DNA of 64,000 bases. Source: Corbicula japonica (Eukaryota > Mollusca > Bivalvia > Venerida > Cyrenidae). Both the position numbers and the translations under genes were made by a program. Shown piece after piece: positions 32,127 through 44,756 of the stretch (position 1 is its first letter; each line of letters begins with the position of its first letter). The DNA lies in contig JAZAYU010000087.1 of the NCBI GenBank assembly GCA_038501625.1, positions 2,472,001-2,536,000 of the forward strand. Reading direction: 5' to 3'. The notes beneath the pieces were generated by a model. It was not told the origin of the DNA, made no database searches, and worked only from the letters and a program-made list of their open reading frames with translations.

Positions 32127-35100
32127 TTGTGTGTTCAAGTCGTCTTTTGTTAGTTAACTTTTTTAGGTAAACTAATTCAAATTGAAATACAATTCACCTC
32201 ATAATTGATAACTTGGAGCTTTCATTTTGTGCCTCAGTCTTGTTGGGGGAGATTTTACTACGTTTGGGTCGGTCATGTTTTTGCATATGTTGTCCGAAGC
32301 GCATGAATTTTAAAGGCCCGTTGGTCATTATTGTTATTTTATGTTGTTGTTGTTTTTTTTGTTTTATTTTAATTTGAAATTAATTACATATACATCCGAA
32401 TGCATTTAACAAGCGAGTATTTTACTTAAGGACTATGTTATTCATGAATTCTCATCATGGCTTCAAGATAAGTCTGGTTATAAAAATATGAAAACTACCA
32501 GTAATTTATAGTAATTTGAGCTTTTGCTTATGTCAAAATAAAAGAAAAGAGTAAGTGCTACAAAGAAATGAGAAAAAAATGAACAAAATCTATTTATTTC
32601 ATGAAAAAAAGGACTTTAGTCAGTGTTATTTTCCATGCAAGTTTTCATTTATTCTTCAAAAAAGCAATTAAAAATAAATATGAAAGTAAGATAGTGCAGA
32701 CCTCCTTACAGATGCACTAACAGTTAAAATTTTAATTTAATTCTTATCTTGACTGAAATCCTCCCATTAAAATATCCATGTTTACTAAAATTCAGAAATC
32801 CACCATTTACAACTTTACACAAGAAATTAAAGAAAGTCATTAATTTGAACATTTTTGTTCTGATAAGTACATATGGAGCAATAAAATCAGCAATAAAGTT
32901 TAACTGATGTCAAATTCTTATTTGTTTCGCCGAGGCTTTTACATATTTTGTTCGCGACAATCACCGTTATCAAAAGTTGAAGAACATTTTTTTACTTCCG
33001 TTTGTGCAGATTTTGATTTGCCGAATGCTTTTTTTAAACAGTTCTTGAGTTAAGATGACCGTATCTTGCGTAATCCGGTCTAGCTTTGTGGAAAGATTAA
33101 TTCTTTCCTTCATTACTTGAACTTTCCGCAAAAATCGATTTTTCACAACAAGTTAAAGAAACAGTCACCAAGGTCAAGCTGTTGCCAAGGACGATGACAA
33201 CATTTTTTATTTCTCATGGAAATTTTACAAACATCATGGATTTTGTACCGAATTCTCTTGACTCAAGAATTAATTAAGTGGATAGGTACTCAGTTAGTTG
33301 TTATTGAGATTGGAAATATGGATCAAGCCAGCAGAAGATTGGAACTATGGAACAGACCAGCAGAAGAGTTCAGATAAATCAGACCAATCAGAGATCTGCA
33401 GATAGGCTAGTTGGTAATGAATTTAATGCGAAGTTAGGTTGTTGATTCGTCAACAACATCTCTGAGTATTTGTCAATTATCCCTGGTGAAATTCATCATT
33501 GACCTTGAACTCAATTTGCAAGCATAAATCAATGGTAAAAGGTCCACTATTCCTGTAAAAGAACAGGTATACTGGTCATCTGTTGGTTCGCGTTACTTAA
33601 CAGTTATCACAATGAAGTAAAGACGAAAACAAACTAACCTGTTAAATTTTGATTTATTTCTCCTATTCCAACCTTTTCCTGTTATTTAATTCTTAAAATG
33701 ACCATGGAATATCCAAAAACAATAGAATGCATCCATATGATTGTCATTGGTGTCCGCCATGTTGTCTTGATGACGTCATCATTAGTTTCGCGGTATGTGA
33801 AAATTCTTGGAATAAATCGAACACTCATAGGTTTAGAACACTAAATGTTTAATCAGATAACAAGTCATTTAAAGTGTGATAGGTGAACATGTCAAAACTT
33901 TAACTGTTAACTAAATTTTAACAAATAACAACTGTTAATCACACTGACTGTAAAAAATTACTCCTCTGGACAGTGCTTGCAATTAAAAGAACTTTCGTTC
34001 CATATTTAATATTTAGTGGTTGGTTACCTATCCGATTTAAAATTTAGTGGTCGGTTACCTAACTACATATAAACACTTCCGGGGCTATGGGCGGCGCAGA
34101 CGAACTTGTAAACAAAGCAAAATAGGACAAAAATAAGGCTGAAGGTGAGTGATTTTGCTTCATTTCTAACAAAAACACTATATTTGATGTATACGAACGA
34201 ATACTCAAAAAGAAACTGCTCAAAACTGTTGAAAAAACGTTTTTTCGTCAAACCACAAATATAGGTCAGCAACGTGACAAAGTAAACAATCGGTCGCAAC
34301 ACAATTACCACGAGACAAACGATGACGCGACACCAATGATGACCAGTATAAGACAATCTGCTCAGTTATTCTTTAATGGGTTGAAAAAATAACACTGGAA
34401 TACTGTGGGATTTACCAAGGATTTACTTTTTTATAAGGTATCCTTGGCTTCCAGCACTTTTAATGCTTTGATTGTAAAAATAGTTTTTACAATCATGGCA
34501 GTGTTTTTCTTCAACGTATATGCTTTTTTCAAAGTCAACGGGTCCTTTCTTCATTTCACGTCATTGCTCTAAGAATAACATATTATTTAGAAATATTTAG
34601 TTCTTAACAAAACCATGTATTTGTCATCCATTTTATGTGTATCACAATTTAAACTGTCCAAACTATATCGTCAAAGTCACTAGTAAGAATCTCAATACGA
34701 TAGAATTTAATGAAGCATATACAGTTGAAATATTGTTAAACAAAACACTGCCAAAGTCTTGCCTTAAACAGCATTTATTCGGAATCAGTTTTCAGAAAAT
34801 GTGTCCAATGTCGTCACTGTCTATCGATCTCTGGATACTGCCTACTCCTCTTTCGAGTGTTACTGGCAGAACTTGGTTCACGTCGGAAGTGTTGGTATAG
34901 TTGTGAATAATAATAATGTCAAGTATGGTGAGCTTGGATGCCATGAAAAACGTTAAAATGTTAGTGAGTGCTATATTTAATTGAGATTAAAAAGTAAAGG
35001 AGTTAAAAACAAAGAATACGTGACTAGTACTGAATCCCAGCTACTGAAATGCTCAAGGTCAGACAGAGTTACAATATTGACGGAAAGTCTATTCCAAAGG

Positions 35101-35404
35101 ATAATACTATGAGGAAAAAATGAAAACTTATGACAATCTGATGTGACCTGAATTTATCTTAAGCAAAGGGGTGCATGTGCCTGGTTTGTCTGTTTGGTTT
35201 TTGTATATGAAAAAATGAATGACTACACTCGTTTGACTTATTCGTCAGCAGTAGAAATCATTTTATTTCAGTTATCGTTTCTGTAACCCGCAGTTAACAT
35301 TGAACATTCTTAAAAACTATAATATTGATGATTTTATTGATTTAAGTCCTGTCCCGCCTCATTCAAATGCTTATCTGGGTGAGGACTTCCAGCTGTTTCT
35401 TGTG
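32127..35404. other. No supported gene
   Basis: A long AT-rich stretch. A perfect hairpin GATTGTAAAAA/TTTTTACAATC sits at about 34469-34493. A 97-codon hydrophobic minus-strand frame at 34356-34063 has no recognisable family. A short repeat of ATTTAGTGGTYGGTTACCTA lies at about 34011-34060. Confidence 0.35.
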
Positions 35405-37375
35405 GAAAAAAGTGAAATATGCATATCAGGAATCACTAACAAAACATAGCCACCCCACGCAGCGAAAAAGAAAAGAGTAAGAGAGAGCATGTTGTTACAA
35501 GAATGTCAATACAAATAAGACGCCACAAACAATTAACGAAAAAGAGAACCTTAAGGGATACCGCCTTGGAACGGTCAGTGACAAAACAAATTGCCTCTGG
35601 GGGGTTAAACCAGGTTCTAGGGTGCACCGACCTCACACTTGCCTTAGTTGTCTCAGTGAAATAACTCCAACCCACCCATCAGCTTAACAATGTTGCATGC
35701 AAAAGTACACAATGACATTACCGAGACCAGAGCACCAGGAGTCAAATTAGCAAGAACACGATGACAGGGATAAAAAACAAATCGAGATTCTAGATTCTTT
35801 TTATAAACAGATTTCCCTATAATCCTGCATTAACTCTTAAACACTTGCCACCGTCGTGCAACCAAAGAGGTAAGCATAATGATCAATTGTAGATGGGTTA
35901 ATCACTAGGCCTGCAGAGCGCTGCAGAATATCATGTCGGTAACCTTTCTTTTTGAATTTACAGGTGGTTTTTACGAATAACCGAGAGAAATTAACATTGC
36001 CTTTTATTTTCTTAAGTTTACAGATCAAATCTCCATAAAAAAACTGGCTGTAAAATACATTGTTGCAAAGGAGATTTTAAACTGCACTTGTATTTTTGAA
36101 TTAAATCTGGGTATCGGCAATAAAAAAAGGTTTTCCTTTATTTGTGATACCGAAAACCTTGTTTTAAACGTTTTTCTGTTATGCCAAGATAACATCATTG
36201 CATGCTCTGGAAAAGCGAACAAGCTGCGAGATATAAACCCCATAAGATGTTGCACGAGGAACATCGCCGTCTAAAAGCGGAAAATTTACTATAATAAAAT
36301 AAAAATAATCTCTTTTATCATATATTTTAGTAGTGACGAAAGATTTTGAATAGAAAGATTAAGATCAAGAAAGTTTGCTTGCTTATCAGAAGTGTTTGCT
36401 TTATTAAGTTGTAGTTCATTAGGATACATTTTATTAACCAGAGATGGAAATGGTTATTATCTATTTTCAACAAATTATCAAGGTAACTCGAGGTGTTGTT
36501 AAAGGATGTGATAATGTCATCCTGATGTTCGGTAGAAAGAGACATCATAAAATCTCTGTCATAACAGTAAAAAAAACAGATCAGCAACAAGGGGTGCACA
36601 ATAAGTACCCAAAATTAATATATATTATCCAATGAAAATGTGTGCGCCTGGATAAGGTCTTAACAGGTCCATGAAGTATAATTATCATAAGAACCATCTG
36701 TAAAGAATTCCCTATATTCATTACAAGCGATAAATGTTTTATTTTCTCTAGCAAAAGTTTTTTCAATGAGACTGGTTAGCATGTCTCTTAAAAATTATGA
36801 GACAGAGAAGTATACAAAGTTGAGAAATCATAAGTAGACAAACAGAACGCCTGAAAATTATTTGATTTAAGCTTCTTAAAAAATCTCATTTGAATTTTTT
36901 ATAGACCACAATAAGTTTTGCCAGTGGTTTCAAAAACGTTTTCGCAATACCTAATTACATGTTCTTTTATAGCTGTAAGACAAGATTTTAAGAGAAGGGA
37001 TAGTTTAGTTGTTGTACTAGAACTAGAGTTTGCAATAAATCTTGCTTTGTATGGTGTTTTGTGCATTTTAGGTAACCGATACATAGGAGATGTCTTGTTT
37101 CGGCACAACACTGATTCTAAATGTTTGTAATTTGTAGGGTGTGTGCAGTAACAATATCACTCTCAGATGAAGAAGTCGGTGTATAGGCATTATTGCTATA
37201 ACAAGCTCTTCAGTTTGAACATTAATATAGAATATACGTCACACTATAATAACATTATTTGAAGCCTTATCAGAAGGTGTTAAAACAAATCTGTTGTGAA
37301 AGTCTTGAATACCCTTTTCTAAATGACGAAAGTTAAAACGAGGTCGAGGTGGTTATAAAGCTATGCTTCTTTTAA
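35405..37375 (-). mobile_element. Penelope-like element D, longest copy, decayed
   Basis: Read on the minus strand, it shows the order of a PLE reverse transcriptase. About 37330-37260 codes GIQDFHNRFVLTPSDKASNN. About 37080-36900 codes YRLPKMHKTPYKARFIANSS. About 36570-36490 codes CYDRDFMMSLSTEHQDDI. At about 36480 comes the catalytic region as SYLDNLLKID, where YLDDL would be expected. At 36250-36190 comes the segment ending ISRSLFAF in a shifted frame. The C-terminal segment (36028-35837) matches the other copies, and the tail ends at about 35405. Many frameshifts and stops, plus an Asp-to-Asn change in the catalytic motif, make it inactive. A GIY-YIG endonuclease is not visible. Confidence 0.8.
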
Positions 37376-37802
37376 AGAAGGATATGCGAGTGTCAATTTT
37401 GAATATTTGTTGTTGTTTTTTTTCCAGTTTGAAAGAGCATTCGGCTCAGCATTTTCTCGTTTATACCATTCATTGCAAACAAAGTTTAAAGACTCTGTCA
37501 TTTCCGCACGACAGATAAAAATTCCTAGGAGCCCCTATGGTCATTGTTTCGAGCACTGGGCGGGAACCTGTGTAGAACCATCAATTTTCCATAAGCTTGC
37601 ATGAAAGCTTCCTCCCATGGAACCTCGAATCTCGAATCTTCAGCGGCGATTTTCAGCCAACGACCTTAAATACCTTCCCCACCCCTCCACGATGACTTCT
37701 ATGTCTTACTGATCTCCCGCTTTCGTTGAATGGTTTGTAACTATTTTACCGAAATACTTCCGATGAGAGAGACGTGAGGGTGGCCGATTGTTTTTTTTAT
37801 GT
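37376..37802. other. No gene seen
   Basis: Mixed-composition spacer between the PLE and a family D repeat. Confidence 0.35.
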
Positions 37803-37985
37803 TGAATGTAGGGGAAATATTTTACGGCCTCCACACGGCACAATCAATACTACTGTGATAATTGAATTGATGAAAACGAACTTTGTAAGCTACCATACAC
37901 GACAAACATAAAATTTTTACAGGCTTGGTTTGATTGAGCCTGTTCATGGGCTGTAATTGAAAAGCTCATTACTGCCCACGCCACC
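37803..37985 (+). repeat. Dispersed repeat family D, copy 2
   Basis: ATTTTACGGCCTCCACACGG, GATGAAAACGAACTTTG, then the foldback CAGGCTTGGTTTGATTGAGC with CTGTTCATGGGC, and CATTACTGCCCACGCC. Confidence 0.7.
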
Positions 37986-38099
37986 CACTTTTAAAGTTTC
38001 AATCTCCCCAATGATATTCTTTTTACTGCTTTTTAATGTGTGACTTTGGCATTCTCTGTGAACTGCAGGATATGATTCTTATATCTCTATATACTTGAG

Positions 38100-38815
38100 A
38101 CTTTATGTTATCTCTTTCTACCAAACATCAAGATGATATTATTACAGCCGATGGGTCGGTTATTCGTAAAAACCATCTGTAAATTTAAAAAGAAAGGCTA
38201 CAAACATTATATTTTACAGCGCTTTGCAGGCCTGGTGATTAACCCTTCTACAGTTGATCATTATGGTTGCACGACGGTGGCAGAGGTTTAAGAGTTTGTG
38301 AAGGTTTATGGGGAAATCTTTTCTTAAAAGAACCTAGAATCTCGATTTGTTTCTTTTATCCCTGTCATCGTGTTCTTGCTGATTTTACTCCAGGGGCTCT
38401 GGTCTCAGTTAGATTATTGAGTACCCGCCCTTTGGCTTGGCAATGCTTTTAGCTTCTTATGTTTTATATGTGTGTGTGCTTTTGCATGCAATATTGTTGA
38501 GCCCACGGGTGGGTTGGAGTTGTTTCACCAAGACAACTTGTACTTGTTTTGTGATATGAGAACCTGTTGGGGCAAGTGTGAGGTTGGTGCACCCTAGAAC
38601 CTGGTTTAAGCCCCCAGTGGCAATTTGATTTGCAACTGATCGTTCCAAGCCGGTAACCCCTCGTGTACTCATTTTTGTTAATTGTTTGTGTTGTCTTTTT
38701 TTAAACAAACTGATCATTTTATTAACCATGCTCTATCCCTCTTCTTCTTGACTGTGTGGGAGGCTGTTTTTTCTGAATGTGGCGATTCCTGATATGCATA
38801 TTTCACCTTTTTGGA
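38100..38815 (+). mobile_element. Penelope-like element E with internal deletion
   Basis: A short RT piece (TCTCTTTCTACCAAACATCA, coding SLSTKHQDDIIT) at 38112-38145 is joined directly to the C-terminal segment that begins GGTTATTCGTAAAAACC at 38158. Compared with copy D, several hundred bases are missing. The 3' tail is complete to CATATTTCACCTTTTT. Confidence 0.75.
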
Positions 38816-39110
38816 ATTATTTCATCAAGGCAACTTGTACTTGTGTTGTGATATGGGAACCTGTTGGGACAAGTGTGAGGTTGGTGCACCCTAGAAACTG
38901 GTTTAAACCCCAGTGGCAAATTGTTTTGCCACTGACCGTTCCAAGGCGGTAACCCCTCGGGTTCTCACTTCCGTTTATTCTTTGTGGCGTCCATTTTTAA
39001 GCTGACTATTTTAATACCATGCTCTCTTTTCCTCTCTACTTTTTGGCTCTCTCGGAAGGGTGTGTCTGCTGGATGTGGCCATTCCTGATATGCATATTTC
39101 ACTTTTTGTA
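38816..39110 (+). mobile_element. Penelope-like element F, 3' tail only, in tandem
   Basis: Starts directly after the end of copy E at the equivalent of TTGGAGTTGTTTCACC and runs through the same tail blocks to CATATTTCACTTTTTG. Same strand, head to tail. Confidence 0.75.
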
Positions 39111-39404
39111 AACATTTTATTCTGTTCAGGTCATACGCACGTTGAAGGTATAGTTAAAAGGGCACCTGGGTTCGTCTTCTGCCAGAAATAGGCGAAGTTT
39201 ACATCCAGACATATATGAACTCGTATGAGGGGAACAGGACTTAAAGAAATTATTTAAGCAAAACCCATGCTTTCATCTCGGGGTCCATATGCCGCTTAAC
39301 TTGGAAGTTATCGATATGAAAATACCTCATTCAATGTTCCAGCTTCATATGTTCACCGACCACATGCACACTATCGTTTGAGAAAATTGTACTGTTTACT
39401 TGTG

Positions 39405-39545
39405 AAAATATTGAGTTGCGCTCCTGGCTGGCGTGGTAAGCAATACCCATTTTCAGTACTGCCCATGAAGAGGCTCAGTCAAACCAAGCCTTCAATGTTT
39501 TCATATTTGTTGTGATCGATGGCTTTTAAAGCTCTCATTTCGTTT
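39405..39545 (-). repeat. Dispersed repeat family D, copy 3
   Basis: Inverted relative to copies 1 and 2: ATATTGAGTTGCGCTCC, CAGTACTGCCCATGAAG, AGGCTCAGTCAAACCAAGCC, then GATGGCTTTTAAAGC. Sequence to its left (39290-39400) also matches copy 4 in inverted order. Confidence 0.65.
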
Positions 39546-40409
39546 ATTTTTAAAGTATAATGAAGATTCGTATATAATTTAGGGTCTTTGGTTCAACTTG
39601 AAATTCAGTATTTTCAGAGTCACAACTGAGTGCCTTAACAGGAATTCTAGATCGTCCTGGGAAGTACTTTACATTTGAGAATGACATGTTCATGGAACAT
39701 AGACACAGTGGATTTAATCCAGTGTCATTGAAATACTTACTGTGGATTATTTAACAACAAAATTAAGAGCTTTATTTTCATGTGTTGTTACTTACCTGTA
39801 CGATAAATTTTGTTGTTTATGAAACAATTGTAAAACAATCGAAAGAAACGTTAATGTTACAATAATCACAGTTAAAGATAGATTCGTGTTTTTCTTACCT
39901 TCTTTTTTGACTTTAAAGCATCGTCAATTTTTGGTATGTTGTATCTGGAATAGTTTAGATGACATTAGGTTGTAGATAAGTTTATCAGGCGCCGATTTTT
40001 TAATTTCTTCAAAATGAGTTTATGGTTGGAATGTGGTCTACGAAACGATTATTACATTTTAAGAAACTTGCACGTTCCAAATATTGACAAACTATTGTTC
40101 AAACATTTTTAGCATTGCAAATAGACTTTCAATATATCAATATATCTCCACTCTATATTCAATCACTAACCAATCTAAGGCACCTACCTTTTTTTCGACA
40201 ATTGATTAGGGTCTTTTTTTGCTTGAATAAAACCCAAAAGTACATGAAGCACAATGAAGAAGAGAAAATAAAGATATCTCCAAAACAAAGTTAAGTATAA
40301 TTTTAACTCCACAACACTCTGGCTGCCAGATTCTCTTCATGATCTGCCTCATGACAGAGTGGCACTTACTGTCTTCTGCATTCAGCTGTTTAATCAAACA
40401 TTAAATTTA
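39546..40409. other. No gene seen
   Basis: AT-rich spacer. Confidence 0.35.
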
Positions 40410-40600
40410 TATACTTAAAGAAATTAAAAACGCAACTTCTTCAAACACAAAATATGTTTCGTGATTAAAGAAGTTGCGTTTTTAAATTCGTTTTCTATGT
40501 TATATGTACTTGAAGAAATTAGAAATGCAACTTCTTTAAACATGAAATGTATTTCTAGTTTAAAGAAGTTGCCTTTCTAATTTCTAGAAGTATATATATA
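40410..40600. mobile_element. Two tandem palindromic MITEs (AAGAAGTTGCGTTT family)
   Basis: Hairpin 1 (about 40415-40495) has arms AAAAACGCAACTTCTT and AAGAAGTTGCGTTTTT. Hairpin 2 (about 40510-40592) has arms GAAATTAGAAATGCAACTTC and its near-inverse. A third half-copy lies at 59818-59860. Confidence 0.7.
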
Positions 40601-40819
40601 ATAATTAAAAACGAAATTGTCTTTTTATATAAAATATAATCGCTATTTACTTACATATTCCCCTCTGCCATTTTTTCATTTACATCAACAGTTATCTGAA
40701 ATTGAAATATCTATTGAACCTTACATACAAACATTATTTAGCTATTCATAGTTATTTCTTCTTCACGTAACAATGATTATACATTCCTTATTGATTTCGT
40801 TCTTCGATTTTTAATACTA

Positions 40820-41170
40820 GTAGATGAAAAGGGAACTTTGAAAGACACCAAACAAGACAAATATGACATTTGCAGACTAGGTTTGATTTATTTCGATCTT
40901 CGATTTGTAAAATAATTTGTAAATTTTAATAGTCTGTTTATGGACAATAATGGAAATGCATATTACTTGTCATGCCGTTTAGCCCCCGGTTGAGCGCAAC
41001 TCAATATTTACACCAAAACACATATTCTAACAGCACAATTTTGATCCATCCCAAACGATGGTATGCATTTGGCGGCGAACATTGAACATTCAGTGCGGCA
41101 TTTTCAGATAATTTCCATTCCATGTTCAGCGGCGTATGGCCCCTAGTGAAAGAATGGGTTTGCCCTTAAC
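40820..41170 (+). repeat. Dispersed repeat family D, copy 4 (longest)
   Basis: Adds a longer right part to the family: GATGAAAAGGGAACTTTGAA, GGACAATAATGGAAATGCAT, TTGAGCGCAACTCAATATTT, then TTGATCCATCCCAAACGATG, AACATTCAGTGCGGCATTTT and GCGGCGTATGGCCCC. Confidence 0.7.
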
Positions 41171-41454
41171 GAGAAAGCAATGGGCGGAACTAAACAAAAT
41201 AGAATTTCGACAGAGGATCTGAGAATATAAATCCTGCATATCACTGACAACTCCAAAAAAAGCTTGGGGTTGTTAAACAATATCCGAATCTATATTGGCT
41301 GGGATATTGAAACCAACAAATTTATAAACTGGCTGAAATATAAAAATGTATTTAAATAAAGTAATTTTAAAAGTACTATTGATATAGTACATAAGTATCG
41401 TGATAAACGACCTTCAAAAGACGTAACTGATAACAGCACTGATTGAATGGAATG

Positions 41455-41575
41455 TATTGGGAGACTTTTTACTGCCGTCATACGGCAAAAAACGCTAATG
41501 TGATATTGAAATAGATGAAAAGGGTACTTTAAAAGCCATCAATACAACATATGTGAAAATATTGCATATAAGTAA
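41455..41575 (+). repeat. Dispersed repeat family D, copy 5 (left part)
   Basis: GGGAGACTTTTTACTGCCG, AACGCTAATGTGATATTGAA, GATGAAAAGGGTACTTTAAA and GTGAAAATATTGCA. Confidence 0.6.
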
Positions 41576-41864
41576 GGCATTTTGTATATATAAAATTGTT
41601 TTAAAATCGAAAATTAATTCAGGTATAAATGTATTGGAATCAAGGAAAAGGACACGTTTAGACAGCGTTCTGCTAACAAAAATAATTTTGAAAATTTGAA
41701 CTTGTGTTTTATAAATGACCTATCCAGAGTCTAATTTAATTAAACACTTTTTTTAGAAACGTTCTTGCATGTTAATAAACACTTGCTCAACGGATGCTTG
41801 GAACTAAACTTGAACCAGCAAGAAAAATAAATTTAAAAAGTAAATATATCAAAAAAGATGAAAA

Positions 41865-42080
41865 TGGAACTTTGAATTCCATTGAACATTACAAATAAGA
41901 AAATAATGCAGACCAGGTTTTATTGAGCCTTTTTATGGCCGCCGCTTAACCCCGGTTTGAGTGCAACTCAATATTTACATCAATAAACAGAAATTCGATC
42001 CATCCCAATCGTCGGATGCATATAGCGGTGAAAATGGAACCATCAATGCGGTATTTTCAAATAAGGTGTAAGACCTTTAA
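41865..42080 (+). repeat. Dispersed repeat family D, copy 6
   Basis: GATGAAAATGGAACTTTGAA, TTTTATTGAGCC, GAGTGCAACTCAATATTTAC, then TTCGATCCATCCCAATCG and CAATGCGGTATTTTCA. The right part agrees with copy 4. Confidence 0.65.
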
Positions 42081-43555
42081 ATAGACACCCCTATATAAAC
42101 TATAATAATTATGACTTGTTTCAAAAGGCTGGTAATCATAGCTGGTACAATTTGATTAAGGGCTTCGTGCTTTTATAGCTAAGTGTTTCATCAGTCCATT
42201 TCCAACTAGGGGTAATACGGCATTTAACAGAGCTTTGTCATCTTGAAACCGGAGGTCTTATTTTTTCACTTTCGTGTGAACTTCAAAACTGTTACATATG
42301 CCATCTTAAAACCAAGGCTTTATTTCATATATTGCATTTCCAAGCATAAATTTGCTCTCAGATTGTCAGTAAAAGCATGTCATTTACTTAAAATGTTCCT
42401 TACTAGCCATACTAGCCATCTAATGCCCCCAAAAGGCCCCAAAATTGGGACTTTAGTGTCAGCCTTTGTCCAAGTGGGAACATCCGGTGGACTATTTACT
42501 ATTAGCCATAAATACCATTCCATGGTATGCGTTCCCTGTCAAAAGTCTTTTCTGTTTAGTCCTCCATTGTTATCTCGTTTAGGGCTAAAACATTATTTTA
42601 TATCAGATAAAACGAAAACAAAAACAATGGGGAAACTAAACATAACAGAACTTTGACATGGTAACTGATAATATAAATCCATCATATCACTTAGAGAACG
42701 CCAAATGCTAAAATTAAATAAAAATACAAAGTTTATAATTGGGGTGATTGAACAATATCCAGTTCTTGTCAAAATGATTTAAGATCTTTTGTTTACTCCA
42801 TTACTGTTTGGATTATTTCGGCTATGTAGGTTATTGCTCTAAAATTCATGTCTGTCGTTTTAAAATACATCAATAGATATATCGTATAGTTTATTGTAAT
42901 ATAAAGCTATTCAAATGAATACATCTGTAAGGTTATTTTATTTTGTCTTAATCTATATTCGATACTCTTTCATAAAATCAGTACTTTGTGACCAATATTT
43001 CGTTCACAAATGTATGCAGACATAATACCAAGATGAATAAAGCAATACTTTACGTTTTTGGATTTTTTTTGTCCCGACGAATGAGTAAAAGCAAACTTAA
43101 TACCCTTAAACATATAAATTAATAATACAAAAAGAATTGTAAAATATATGGATCGTACCTACGACCGATAAATGTATGTAGAAAAATCAAACTATGCCAT
43201 CATAGCTGTTCATCGGGAAAACAACCTGATTCACTGACCGATAACGACTGGTTAAGATTCACGTCAAGCGGCTCTGAAGTTAAATTATTTCTAACTTTAT
43301 TCAATACAATGGCAGATGTGTATACAATATATAGAGGGGTCACCAGGACTAACTTTTGCGCTACCTATGGTCATCATCTTGAAAACCCGTATAGATCTAG
43401 GTCAATAAATAAGAGAAAAAAACTATGACATCTCCGGCAACAAAGTAAGCGGGAGAATTTCATTTTTTAACTTTTAACCTAAGATAGTTTTTATTTATTG
43501 AAATATTAACATTTTTAAATTTCAAATTTCTTTTAAAGCTTTTCTTCAAAGCGAA
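42081..43555. other. No supported gene
   Basis: A 137-codon plus-strand frame (42243-42656) has no ATG at its head and no recognisable family. The rest is AT-rich. Confidence 0.35.
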
Positions 43556-44082
43556 CTATACTGACTGCCAATGAAAACGAAACAATTTAGTTTTTGTGAT
43601 AGTTTTGATGAGTGTAAGTTTTGATGTGTATAAAAGTTTAATAAATTGGCACTTGCAGATATGTTTTAAAATCAATAAGTAACCTTAATGGTCTACTGAT
43701 TTTCTCTCCTACAGTAACCCCGTACAAACGCACGATATTTTTCGTTTCGGCATGTAGATATGCACGAATAACCTCAAAACAAGTCCGTTTGTTAACGTTA
43801 ACTTACGGCTACAAAAATCCCATCTTCAGTTTTCAAGTTTTCTCTGAACAAATGTAATAATGCCAAGGTTTTCGGAAAGATTTGGGCATGACCCAAGGAG
43901 GTATGTCTCGACGTGAAATCGGTCGTCGGATGCATTGTTCACCGTCGACAATTACTATTTTGGCCAAACGACATCTTACTGATTTTAAAACACATCTACT
44001 TTTGCCAATTTATTAATTTTTTTTCACACATAGAGATATTTCAAAAAATAAAGAGTTGGGTTTTCATTGGCAGTCAGTATAG
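43556..44082. mobile_element. Tc1-like element with internal deletion
   Basis: Ends are perfect inverted copies of CTATACTGACTGCCAATG plus AAAAC. Inside (about 43858-43965) lies the N-terminal part of a Tc1-type transposase: MPRFSERFG in one frame, then, after a frameshift, QGGMSRREIGRRMHCSPSTI, the helix-turn-helix typical of Tc1. The catalytic DDE region is absent. At about 527 bp, against roughly 1.6 kb for a full Tc1, it is a deletion derivative. Confidence 0.8.
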
Positions 44083-44756
44083 TTAAGCGGTAAAGGTCAG
44101 TTGGAATACATATTAATATCTTAAAGCATATGCAAAAACTGAGTAAGTGACATTTTCTGCCTAAGCCGAATAAAAACATTTAAAATAGTAAAGCCTTTCG
44201 ATTACACAAGTAGCAACATACCTGTGTTAAAGTAAATTTCCAAACCGTAGATAGACGAATCACTTATTTACACCACGAACGTTTGCCAAAAATGACAATC
44301 TAGTGGATCTGTATTGATAATATGTAGCTGTAATCAATCGGAAAAATATTGATTAAGCCATTAGTATTGGTTATTTTTTTTATTTGAAGGCTTGTATGAA
44401 AATTAAACGGCCAGGCTTAGCGCAGAATTAATTGCCAAACTTGTAAATGTTTCGATCTTAGTATAACTACCTTGTGAACAATCAAAAATGAAATCTACTT
44501 TGAGAGAACATTTCTAAAAATAAATAAATAAACAGATCTGATTATTTTCATGTTCCGAAGTGGCCCGAATTAAAACAAACTTTCCATGTAAACTGTTCGG
44601 CATTGTAACGCCGCATAAAACATTTTTTAACAGTTATGCGGTGATTTTCAATGCATTAAAATTCTTTTTTATGCGGCAAAATGGCATACTAGTACAAAAG
44701 TGTTTGATATAATATCATCACTATCGGACTTAGTTTTTTTTTGGTGTCGGGACTTG
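44083..44756. other. No gene seen
   Basis: AT-rich, with a local inverted pair around ATGCGGCGTTAC-like motifs (44606-44675). No gene. Confidence 0.3.

Noticed and set aside
42243..42656. 137-codon open frame
   Set aside because: No ATG at the head, AT-biased random composition and no recognised domain.
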